This document shows positions 7,201-14,452 of a stretch of DNA of 40,654 nt, in pieces. The stretch is from Streptomyces bikiniensis (GTDB lineage Bacteria > Actinomycetota > Actinomycetes > Streptomycetales > Streptomycetaceae). The notes beneath the pieces were generated by a model. That model was given only the letters and a program-made list of their open reading frames with translations, was not told where the DNA came from and searched no databases. The DNA lies in assembly GCA_000716465.1 (NCBI GenBank), contig JNWL01000052.1, positions 1 through 40,654 of the forward strand, in the 5' to 3' direction. Numbering within the stretch: the first letter of the stretch is position 1; the number at the start of each line of letters is the position of its first letter. The position numbers and the translations under genes are program-made.

Positions 7201-8820
7201 GTGGACGGCGTGGACCTGCCGGAGCGCATCGGCGACTACACCGTGGAGCGTGAGCTGGGGTCGGGCGGCATGGGGACGGTGTACCTGGCACGGTCCCGGG
7301 GCGGACGTACCGTGGCCGTCAAGGTGGCCCGACCCGAGCTGGCCGCCGATCCGCACTTCCGCGCCCGGTTCCGTGCTGAGGTCGACGCCGCACGCAGGGT
7401 CGGCGGGTTCCATACGGCGCAGGTCGTCGACGCTGATCCAGACGCACCGGCTCCCTGGCTGGCGACCGCCTACGTCGCGGGGCCGACGCTGTCGGGGCTG
7501 CTCGCCGAACGGGGGCCAATGGACGAGGCCGGACTGCGGTTGCTCGGCGCGGCGTTGTCGGAGGCGCTGAAGGCCATCCATGACTGCGGCCTTGTCCACC
7601 GTGACCTCAAGCCGGGCAACATCATCATGGCCGACGACGGTCCGCGCGTGCTCGATTTCGGTATCGCACGGGCCCTGGAGTCGACCCGGCTGACCTCGAC
7701 CGGCGCGGCCTTCGGCACACCCGGCTTCCTGGCTCCCGAGCAGGCTCAGGGTCTCGACGTCGGCGGCGCCGCCGACGTGTTCTCGCTGGGCGCGGTGCTG
7801 GTCGCGGCGGCTGGTGGGCAGGCGTTCGGGGAGGGCACCCCGATGATGCTGATGTACCGGGCCGTGCATGAGCCGGCGGACTTGTCCGCCCTGCCCGAGG
7901 GCCTCCGCCCGCTGGTTGCCTGCTGTCTGGCCAAGGACCCGGCGCAAAGACCGACTGCCAAAAGACTGCTGGACCTCCTTGCCCCTCCCACCGCCGGGGC
8001 GCGGGCGGCTGACGAGCCTGCCTACCCGCCGACGCTGGTGCCCCCGGCCGCTCCGCCCACGCCGACAGCCGCGTCGGCCGCGGCACCGACCGCCAGCAGC
8101 ATCGCCGACGCTCCCACGGCTACTGCGGCCCCGCACGCCGAGCCCCGAGGCGCTGAGCCCCCGCCGGGGTTCCCGCAGCAATCGGACCTGACCCCGGAGG
8201 CGAAGAACGCACCGGCGGGGGGAAACCCCACCGGACGGGCCGCCGCCGTTGTGACCGTAGCCCTGCTCGTGCTCGGCGGCGTCGGCTACGGCATCTACGC
8301 GGCTGCAGGGCCGGGCTCGGATGCCTCCTTCCCGAAGGCCACGCACGAACTCGTCATTCCCGAGTCGATGGTGGACGGCGCGTACTCGCGCGACATCGAG
8401 GGCCGCCTCCCCGCGGACCCGCAGCCGGACAGCAAAGACCGTAAGAGATCGACGCACTACATCGCCGACTACACCCGCACCAGTGCCGGCAGCGGGAAGG
8501 GGGGCGCCTTCCGCACGGTGCATGTGTACGGCTCGTCCGGACGGTACAAGGACCCGGAGGGAGATCGGGACGGCCTGATAGGAGCCATGACCGTCACGGG
8601 TAGCGAGACCGTCAGCGATCCGCCTAGAACGATCCGCGTTCCTGGCTCGGACGTCGATTTCCGCTGCACGACGGTGGACAATAAAACCGTATGTGGCTGG
8701 GGCGACGACAACACCACCGTCGCGATCGCGTTCACTCCGACCGGCTCACTTGAAGCGGCCGCAGCGGAGACTCGCAAGATACGCGACAACATACGTAAGC
8801 CGATTACTCAACAGCCCTGA
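7201..8820 (+). CDS. Transmembrane Ser/Thr protein kinase (PknB-type)
   Basis: A 539-residue Hanks-type kinase. Residues 10-265 form the kinase domain: the glycine loop GSGGMGTVYLA, VAVKV with the ATP-binding lysine, the catalytic loop HRDLKPGN, DFGIA, and GFLAPEQ. A Pro/Ala/Thr-rich linker follows (about 270-345), then one membrane helix (AAAVVTVALLVLGGVGYGIY, about 350-370). The last 160 residues are extracytoplasmic, with two cysteines (FRCTTVDNKTVCGW) likely disulfide-bonded. The outer domain has no PASTA repeats and no obvious family, so its ligand is unknown. GTG 7201 follows a GGGGGTGGA stretch; the next in-frame GTG (7210) is an alternative. The gene is flanked by IS remnants, and its stop overlaps the 62-bp IS-end pair. 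Confidence 0.92.
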   Translation: MDGVDLPERIGDYTVERELGSGGMGTVYLARSRGGRTVAVKVARPELAADPHFRARFRAEVDAARRVGGFHTAQVVDADPDAPAPWLATAYVAGPTLSGLLAERGPMDEAGLRLLGAALSEALKAIHDCGLVHRDLKPGNIIMADDGPRVLDFGIARALESTRLTSTGAAFGTPGFLAPEQAQGLDVGGAADVFSLGAVLVAAAGGQAFGEGTPMMLMYRAVHEPADLSALPEGLRPLVACCLAKDPAQRPTAKRLLDLLAPPTAGARAADEPAYPPTLVPPAAPPTPTAASAAAPTASSIADAPTATAAPHAEPRGAEPPPGFPQQSDLTPEAKNAPAGGNPTGRAAAVVTVALLVLGGVGYGIYAAAGPGSDASFPKATHELVIPESMVDGAYSRDIEGRLPADPQPDSKDRKRSTHYIADYTRTSAGSGKGGAFRTVHVYGSSGRYKDPEGDRDGLIGAMTVTGSETVSDPPRTIRVPGSDVDFRCTTVDNKTVCGWGDDNTTVAIAFTPTGSLEAAAAETRKIRDNIRKPITQQP

Positions 8821-8881
8821 CTGATCGCCTGCAGCATCATCTGCCTCCGGCGCCCTCGTGGATCATTTTGAAACGATCAGT
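8820..8881. repeat. 62-bp IS-end remnant (MITE-like) with outward-matching termini
   Basis: ACTGATCG at 8820-8827 pairs with CGATCAGT at 8874-8881. The right arm, TCATTTTGAAACGATCAGT, matches the terminal repeat of the IS5-type element at 6073-6950 almost perfectly, while the left arm keeps only the outer eight bases. No transposase lies between. It looks like an internally deleted copy. Its left base is the last base of the kinase stop codon. Confidence 0.55.
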
Positions 8882-8924
8882 CAGGAGCCGACCGAGGTCA
8901 CTCTGCGAACTCATCGGACACCGT

Positions 8925-9899
8925 CTAGGACTTGCCTGATCCTGGTCCGTCGATCGGACTTCGGGAATCGCGACCGATTGGGTTCGGCCGCAAGGATCCG
9001 GCGATGTCGGCCGCCGCGTGGGCGTAGGTGCGGACCAGGGGCCGCGTGTCGTCCGCGCGCCAGGCGAGGGCAAGGCGGCTGGGGGTGAGGCCGTCGACGG
9101 GCCGGGTCACGACGCCGTCCCGGGCGAGGAGTGGGGCGTTGCCGGACGCGACCAAGCAGATGCCGAGGCCGCCGACGAGCGCCTCGTACGTCTCGTCGGT
9201 GCCGGCGATCACCCCGCCGATGACCGGTGGGCAGCCGTTTCGGCAGTCCAGGGCCAGCCAGTGGTCGCGTAGTTCGGGCCCGGAGTCCGGCAGGGCGAGG
9301 AAGGGCTCGTCAAGCAGGTCTGCGAAGTCCAGGCGCGTGCGGGCGGCCAGTGGGTGCGTCTCCGGAAGAGCGACGAGCCGGGGTTCGGTGGCCACGACGA
9401 CCCGGTGGAAGCGCTCCGCGTCGGCCAGCGGCAGCCAGACGAACGCCACGTCGCTGGAGCCGTCGGCGAGTCCGGCTGTCGGGTCCTCCCAGCCGACCTG
9501 TCGCAGTTTGAGGACGGCCTCCGGGTGGGTGGCCGTGAAGCGGGAGCGGATCGCGGGCAGCAGTCCGCCGCGCCCGGGACTGGTGCTCATGCCGACGACG
9601 AGGGTGCCGTCCGCGGCCTCACGCGCCCGCTGCACCGCCTCGTGGCCGGCTTCCCAGGCGGCGAGCACTGCGCGGGCGTGCGGCAGCAGGGCCGTACCGA
9701 CAGCGGTGAGGGACACGCCCTGCGGGTCGCGGTCGAAGAGGGGCGCGCCGAGCTGACGTTCCAGGGCCCGTATTTGCTTGCTGAGCGCTGGCTGCGAGAC
9801 GTACAGCCGTTCGGCGGCCCGGGTGAAGTGGAGCTCCTCCGCAACGGTGAGGAAGGAACGCAGTTCGCGCCCGTGGACATCTGTGATCGTCATGCCCAT
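8925..9899 (-). CDS. LysR-type transcriptional regulator
   Basis: A full-length 324-residue LysR regulator. The winged helix covers residues 10-70 (FLTVAEELHFTRAAERLYVS then QPALSKQIRALERQLG), followed by an effector-binding domain (GTLVVGMS, LVALPETHPLA, GLGICLVASGNAP). The ATG at 9899 is used; an ATG two codons later is equally possible and neither has a strong ribosome site. It is divergent from the short-chain dehydrogenase at 9989 with 89 bp between, holding a perfect 12-bp palindrome. By analogy with other LysR/SDR pairs it probably activates the neighbour in response to the substrate or a related small molecule. The effector is unknown. Confidence 0.92.
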   Translation of the reverse strand: MGMTITDVHGRELRSFLTVAEELHFTRAAERLYVSQPALSKQIRALERQLGAPLFDRDPQGVSLTAVGTALLPHARAVLAAWEAGHEAVQRAREAADGTLVVGMSTSPGRGGLLPAIRSRFTATHPEAVLKLRQVGWEDPTAGLADGSSDVAFVWLPLADAERFHRVVVATEPRLVALPETHPLAARTRLDFADLLDEPFLALPDSGPELRDHWLALDCRNGCPPVIGGVIAGTDETYEALVGGLGICLVASGNAPLLARDGVVTRPVDGLTPSRLALAWRADDTRPLVRTYAHAAADIAGSLRPNPIGRDSRSPIDGPGSGKS

Positions 9900-9917
9900 G
9901 GGTTATCACGAGAGGTC

Positions 9918-9929
9918 TTGGACGTCCAA
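9918..9929. promoter_or_regulatory. Perfect palindrome in LysR/SDR intergenic region
   Basis: TTGGACGTCCAA is a perfect 12-bp palindrome, extendable with one mismatch to TCTTGGACGTCCAAAG. It lies 19 bases upstream of the LysR start and 60 bases upstream of the dehydrogenase. Candidate regulator binding site. Confidence 0.5.
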
Positions 9930-9988
9930 AGCCCTTGTGCGGCAGCCTTGTTGTGTCGTTGGAAAAGACACGAAGAGGGAGTACGGGT

Positions 9989-10816
9989 ATGAGCAGGGTC
10001 TGGCTGGTCACGGGCGCCAACAGCGGTTTCGGCCGCGCCTTCACCGAGGCGGCGGTCGCCGTCGGGGACGTCGTGGTCGCCACGGCCCGCCGCGTCGAGT
10101 CGCTGGCGGACCTGGTCGCCGCCCACCCCGACCAGGTGGACCCGGTCGCCCTGGACGTGACCGACACCGCCGCGATCGACCGGGTCGTCGCGGAGGTCGC
10201 CGCAAGGCACGGCCGCATCGACGTCCTGGTCAACAACGCGGGCCGCACACACGTCGGTTCGGTCGAGGAGACGGCCGACGCCGAACTACGCGCTCTTTTC
10301 GACGTGCACGTCTTCGGCCCTGCCGCCCTCGTCCGGGCCGTACTGCCGCACATGCGGGCTCGGCGCTCGGGCGCAATCGTGCAGCTCAGCAGCGTCGGCG
10401 GACAGATGTCGATGGCTGGCTTCGGCGCGTACAGCGCGACCAAGTTCGCCTTGGAGGGGATGTCCGAGGCGCTCGCTGCCGAGGTACGTCCGCTGGGCAT
10501 CGACGTCCTGATCGTGGAACCCGGTGCCTTTCGCACGAGCCTTTTCGGCAACCACAGCCTGAGCGCGGAGGGGATCGCGGACTACGCGGACACGGTCGGT
10601 GCAACCCGCGCGCACGTGGAGGGCGGGGGCGGCACCCAGGCGGGTGATCCGGCGAAGGCCGCCGCGGCGGTCCTGGCGGCGCTCGACGCGAAGGAGACCC
10701 CACTGCGGCTCGCGCTGGGGGATGATGCGATCGACACCATCCGGGGCCACCTGGAGCAGGTGCGGGGGGACCTCGCGGCCTGGGAAGAGGTCGGCCGGGA
10801 CACCAAACTGTCCTGA
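9989..10816 (+). CDS. Short-chain dehydrogenase/reductase (SDR), NADP-dependent oxidoreductase
   Basis: A 275-residue classical SDR. The cofactor motif TGANSGFGRAF is at residues 8-18, the NNAG motif (VLVNNAGRTHVGSVEE) near 80, the catalytic serine in VQLSSVGGQ, and the YxxxK motif in GAYSATKFALEGMSEALA. TARRVE after strand 2 suggests NADP(H) preference. The C-terminal part (EPGAFRTSLFG) is typical of oxidoreductases acting on small carbonyls or alcohols; the substrate is not readable. ATG 9989 was chosen over an earlier in-frame start because GAAGAGGGA lies about ten bases upstream. It is divergent from and probably controlled by the LysR gene at 8925-9899. Confidence 0.93.
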   Translation: MSRVWLVTGANSGFGRAFTEAAVAVGDVVVATARRVESLADLVAAHPDQVDPVALDVTDTAAIDRVVAEVAARHGRIDVLVNNAGRTHVGSVEETADAELRALFDVHVFGPAALVRAVLPHMRARRSGAIVQLSSVGGQMSMAGFGAYSATKFALEGMSEALAAEVRPLGIDVLIVEPGAFRTSLFGNHSLSAEGIADYADTVGATRAHVEGGGGTQAGDPAKAAAAVLAALDAKETPLRLALGDDAIDTIRGHLEQVRGDLAAWEEVGRDTKLS

Positions 10817-10909
10817 CCGGTCGGCCTCTCCGTACTCTTCTGCAGGGAACGCGCCGGAGGTACGTGCGGATCGCGCGGGGAGGGTACGCGTGGTTGGTCA
10901 GGACAGCAT

Positions 10910-10935
10910 CGGGCTCGGCAGACGGGCTCGGCAGA
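10910..10935. repeat. Tandem 13-bp repeat (two copies)
   Basis: CGGGCTCGGCAGA occurs twice head to tail with no gap. Probably slippage in non-coding DNA; no function seen. Confidence 0.6.
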
Positions 10936-11029
10936 CGGTCGATCCCCTCGATACGGCCCGGCCAATGCCGTCAGCGCCGTCGGCCGCCGCCAGGGGCACC
11001 GAGGGGATCCGTTCCAGGTGCTGTTCACG

Positions 11030-11065
11030 GACCGGACCGGACCGGTCGACCGGACCGGACCGGTC
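11030..11065. repeat. Tandem 18-bp repeat (two copies) of GGACC units
   Basis: GACCGGACCGGACCGGTC is present twice in direct tandem. The junction CCGGTCGACCGG is itself a perfect palindrome, so the block can fold back strongly. It resembles either slipped DNA or a protein-binding array. Confidence 0.65.
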
Positions 11066-11257
11066 GGTAACGGCGGCCTGGTCCGGTCCCATGCCGCATC
11101 AGTGGGCCTTTTCCAACCTGTCGGCGGTGGCCGCGTGTTGTGACCGGGCACTTCGTTGCCGACTGCGTCCGGACGAAGCCAGCCACGTTGGAATCAACTG
11201 GGTGATCGATCCCGATCATGACAGGATGACGGTTCAGGGCAGGGGAGGCGGGACGTC

Positions 11258-11715
11258 ATGGGGCTGGACTACAGCTATGAGATCTTCATGCCCTCTCGGA
11301 ACGTTGCGAGAGCGCTGACCCGGCTGGCCGAGCTCACCCCCAGGGCCGCGAGACGCTGCCGCTTCCGGTGACCCTGCCGGGCGGGGAGCAGGTGATCGTG
11401 CCGTTCACCTCGAAGTTCAAGAGCGAACCGGTCGACTGTTCGGCAGGCGGTTCGCTCGAACTGGACACCTCGATCGCCGTCGGCGTCGACGACGCGGTGC
11501 GCGAGTTCCTCCCCATCCGGGCGCCCTTCCGCGGCCGTCGCCTCAAGCGGTGGCAGCGCCGCCACAACAGCACACACGCCGAGATCCGCTGCCTCGGCGA
11601 GCAGGCCATGGCCACCCCGAAGGGCTGGCGTCTCCTGCGGAAGCTCCGCTGCGGCACCCACCGCATCACAGCGACTGTCCAGGCCGTCCTCGTCGTTCAC
11701 CACGCGTCAGCGTGA
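11258..11715 (+). pseudogene. Chimera: conserved Streptomyces gene front joined to a transposase tail
   Basis: From ATG 11258 the reading MGLDYSYEIFMPSRNVARAL then TRLAELTP is the start of a conserved Streptomyces hypothetical protein. A frameshift near 11340 moves it to LPVTLPGGEQVIVPFTSKFK and PVDCSAGGSLELDTSIAV. At about 11510 it stops abruptly and becomes PFRGRRLKRWQRRHN, then LGEQAMATPKGWRLLRKLRC and a stop at 11715. That is the C-terminus of an IS5-like DDE_Tnp_4 transposase (HAR-x-RCLGE, with the glutamate in GEQA). So a native gene has lost its 3' part to an IS fragment. The same transposase family cuts another gene at 13304-13969 on the opposite strand. Confidence 0.7.
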
Positions 11716-11841
11716 GGTTGGAAAAGGCTCAGTATCCTCCCTCAGTGCCCTGGGTGCGGCGCCCGTCGCCGCCTCTCGACACCCGCACCATCGGAGCAGT
11801 CTGGTGTCGGGCCTGGAGCCGGCCTGGTCGGCGAGACGTCG

Positions 11842-12513
11842 CTAGACGCCGGACGGGCCGCTCTCGAGGGCCGCCGGGAGCACGACCCGGATGCCGAACT
11901 CGTAGGTGCCCGTCGCCCCGGCGATGGCGATGAAGAGGTCGGCGAAGAGTTCCTGGCCCCGGGCCGTGCTGATGCCGCCGAGGTCGAGGACCGCTTCCTC
12001 GGACCAGCCCAGATCGGCGAGCAGGCCCCGCACCGCCTTCTTCGCGTCCGCGTCCTCACCGGAGAGGAACACGTTGCTCGGCCCGTCGAGGGAGTCCGGC
12101 CCGACCATCACACCCCGGTCGACGGTCGAGAACGTCTTCACCACGCGCGTGTCCGGGAACGCGCGCTGGATCTCCTCGCCGAGACTGACGACCGGGTGGG
12201 ACGGCGCCCCGTCCTCCCGGAAGCCGACGGCGACGTCCAGCAGGACCTTTCCGGCGAGTGCGGGAGCGCCGATGCTGTCGAGCAGGGCCATCGAGGCCGT
12301 GCCCGGGGTGGCGTTCACCAGCACGTCGGCGTGCTCGGCCGCCGCCGACGGGTCCTCGACCCGTACGCCCTCCGCGACGACCTCGTCCAGCTCCGCGAGG
12401 AGTGCCGGGTCCCGCGGCCGTCGTGAACCGAGGACCACGTCATGGCCGGCCCGCGACCACGCCGACGCAAGTGTCCTGCCCACATGTCCTGTACCGAGGA
12501 TTCCTATACGCAT
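11842..12513 (-). CDS. NADP-binding oxidoreductase (F420-dependent NADP reductase-like fold)
   Basis: A 223-residue Rossmann protein. RIGILGTGHVGRTLASAW at the N-terminus is the nucleotide-binding GxGxxG. GSRRPRD after the second strand suggests NADP recognition. ADVLVNATPG, then the middle strands and VVKTFSTVDRGVM follow the layout of the F420-dependent NADP oxidoreductase/ProC-like superfamily. An F420 partner or a specific substrate cannot be read. ATG 12513 was preferred over the ATG at 12522 because the sequence then begins directly with strand 1 and an AGGA site sits about nine bases upstream. It is the only intact gene between two transposase-cut genes. Confidence 0.82.
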   Translation of the reverse strand: MRIGILGTGHVGRTLASAWSRAGHDVVLGSRRPRDPALLAELDEVVAEGVRVEDPSAAAEHADVLVNATPGTASMALLDSIGAPALAGKVLLDVAVGFREDGAPSHPVVSLGEEIQRAFPDTRVVKTFSTVDRGVMVGPDSLDGPSNVFLSGEDADAKKAVRGLLADLGWSEEAVLDLGGISTARGQELFADLFIAIAGATGTYEFGIRVVLPAALESGPSGV

Positions 12514-12665
12514 GCGGATCATCCTGCCGCCGCAGGCCCGTCCGCACCTCGGCCCGAAGCCCCCACCGCCCTCGTTCTCCCGTCCTAGGCCGGACGCCTC
12601 GTCCGTGCCGGAGAGGGGGTCGGTGGTACGGGGGTGCGCGGGGCCGGAACGAGGTCAGACCCTCC

Positions 12666-13248
12666 TCAGGCGGTGGCCGATGCGGTGGTGATCCGGTCCG
12701 CGTACACCCGGTACGCCTTCCGCCCGGCCGGGGCGGCTCCCTCGGCGGCGAGACCGGCGCACAGGTCGAGTGCGGCCTGGTGAACGGAGAGCGGCGCCAT
12801 GACCCGTACCGAGTAGCCCTGGCCCCGCCGGACCGTCCGCCCGGCGGCGAAAGTCTCGCGCACCGTCTGGTCCTCGGTGTCCGCAGCTGCTCGGCGGTGA
12901 GGCCGGGCACGTCCAGTGCGAGGCTCGCGTCGGCGGCCACGGCCTGCTCCTCGCCCACGTCGGCAAGACCGGTGTCGGCGAGCAGTGCGGACAGGTCCTC
13001 GGGGACCTTGCGGGCGCCGGCGCCATCGAGGGCGCGGCGGGCCGCGTCCGCGAGGCGCACGACGTCCCCGACCGCGGCCTCGTCCAGGAGCCGGATGAAG
13101 CCGGGGCGCTTGAGCGGGTGCAGGCGGCTGGAGGTCGCCGGGTCCTCGTAGGCGGGAGCGTCGGCGGCGAGGTACTCGGCGAGGTGGTGCTTCTGGCGGA
13201 GGTCGGTCTGCTTGTCCGCCGAGTGCTCAGGTAGAGCCGGGCGGTCAC
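12666..13248 (-). pseudogene. Frameshifted conserved hypothetical gene
   Basis: Three minus-strand frames join into a single protein of about 193 residues. It begins VTARLYL from GTG 13248, then continues in another frame as EHSADKQTDLRQKHHLAEYL, LKRPGFIRLLDEAAVGDVV and ALDVPGLTAEQLRT. After a second shift near 12885 it reads DQTVRETFAAGRTVRRGQGY and ends AYRVYADRITTASATA. Both halves have strong coding character and a smooth join, so at least two frameshifts (near 13228 and 12885) have broken it. The family is not recognised, and no membrane or secretion signal is seen. Confidence 0.6.
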
Positions 13249-13303
13249 GAGGGTCGTCCTCTCGCAGAGCCGGGCCGCGACGGCTGCGGCGTTCAACGGT
13301 GCC

Positions 13304-13595
13304 CTAAGGGCCGTCCCGTAACTCAGGGCGTAGGCCGGCGCGCCACCACAGGCAGATCCGTTTGTCCGGTTGCACCCCGACTCGCGGCCTCATGCCGAGG
13401 CAGCGGGTCCTGGTGTGGGTGGTGCTGTGGCGGCGCTTCCACCGCTTGGGGCGCCGGCCTCGAAACGGTACGCGGACGGGGTTGCCGGCGCCTTGGTACG
13501 CCTTGTCCGCCCAGCACCTGAGGCCTGCTTCGGCGAGGACTTCGGCGATCCCGTGGTGTCGCGCGGCGGTCAGGTCTTCGAGGGCTCCCGTCCTC
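13304..13595 (-). pseudogene. Transposase fragment (IS5-like DDE_Tnp_4), C-terminal part
   Basis: The fragment encodes DLTAARHHGIAEVLAEAG, then WADKAYQGAGNPVRVPFRGR and RCLG. This is the region around the second DDE aspartate (ADKAYQG) of an IS5-like DDE_Tnp_4 transposase, after which it decays before the catalytic glutamate. At DNA level the FRGRR-x-KRW block closely resembles 11519-11600 on the plus strand. It is fused in frame to the truncated gene at 13596-13969. Confidence 0.65.
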
Positions 13596-13969
13596 GCGGT
13601 AGCGGCGAGCGCGACGGGCTGGGGGCCGGGCACGGTGACTCGCTCGCCTGCCCGGGCCACTGGGATCCGGTCCCGGTGCATACGCTCCGCGGCGACCTCG
13701 TTCGCCGTGTCCCAGCCGTCCTCCTGGTCGAGGACCTCGATCCCGTACTCGTTCAGAGTCCGTTCGTCGAGCTGCGCCACCACCTCGTCCCAGAGCGCAA
13801 GGAAGTCCGCGAACGCTTCCTGCCGCTGTCCGCGAAGTCATCGCTCGTGCTCGACCTTCGCCTGGTCGCGCACCTGTCGGCGTCCGGCCCACACACCGAT
13901 GAAGCTGCTGGCCACAGCCACGGTCCCTGCCGCTCCGGCCGCTACGACAGCCGCCACCCCCTGGTCCAT
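13596..13969 (-). pseudogene. Truncated membrane-anchored coiled-coil protein, cut by transposase fragment
   Basis: ATG 13969 begins MDQGVAAVVAAGAAGTVAVA then SSFIGVWAGRRQVRDQAKVE, one N-terminal membrane helix followed by a charged, probably helical cytoplasmic segment. A frameshift near 13835 leads into FADFLALWDEVVAQLDERTL and ANEVAAERMHRDRIPVARAG, which stops making sense at about 13596 where the transposase fragment begins. The family resembles small Streptomyces proteins with a helix and a DUF-like coiled coil, but is not recognised with certainty. Broken by both a frameshift and a 3' truncation. Confidence 0.55.
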
Positions 13970-14452
13970 GAGGTCATCCTGCCCGGCTCCTGCGACAGGC
14001 GGTCTCCGGCTACGCCGTCTCACTGAGGAGTTCCCGTGCCATGACGATCCCGGTAGCGGACCTGGGGCTGCAGGGCAGTCCCCGTGACTTTTCCGGAAGG
14101 CCGGCGGCGCCGGGCGGGGTTGGGCAGGACGGGTCTCCCGCCCGCTGGACGTCGATGACGACCGCACGCCGCCGTCCAGCCGCACAACGCTCCAGATCCC
14201 CAGGAATCGTAGGTCCCTTTCGGCACCACCAAACCCGAACGTACCCATCGCAGCCATCCTGAATTTCTCAAACAATCAACACCGGACCAAAACGTCTCAA
14301 CCTTCCTACGTCGCCGCCCTTTCCGAGCTGAGCTTCCCTCAGAGTGCTTGTCTCGAAGGGGTAACGAGAAGGGGGGCAGTGTGTGGGGGTCGTGAGGGCA
14401 TGGTGTGAGGTTTCCCAGGTCAGCACCCTTCGCATAGAGGATCGCGCACCAC
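13970..14452 (+). other. 480-bp region upstream of the Rhs gene, no gene seen
   Basis: No credible gene. It should contain the promoter of the Rhs gene, but no sigma-70-like pair could be assigned with confidence. The stretch near 14260-14345 is noticeably less GC-rich than its surroundings. Confidence 0.3.

Larger units (their letters stand above)
10817..11257 (+). other. 440-bp region without a gene, containing two tandem repeats
   Basis: No reading frame here has credible coding character. It contains the tandem repeats listed at 10910-10935 and 11030-11065 and otherwise shows nothing recognisable. Confidence 0.4.
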
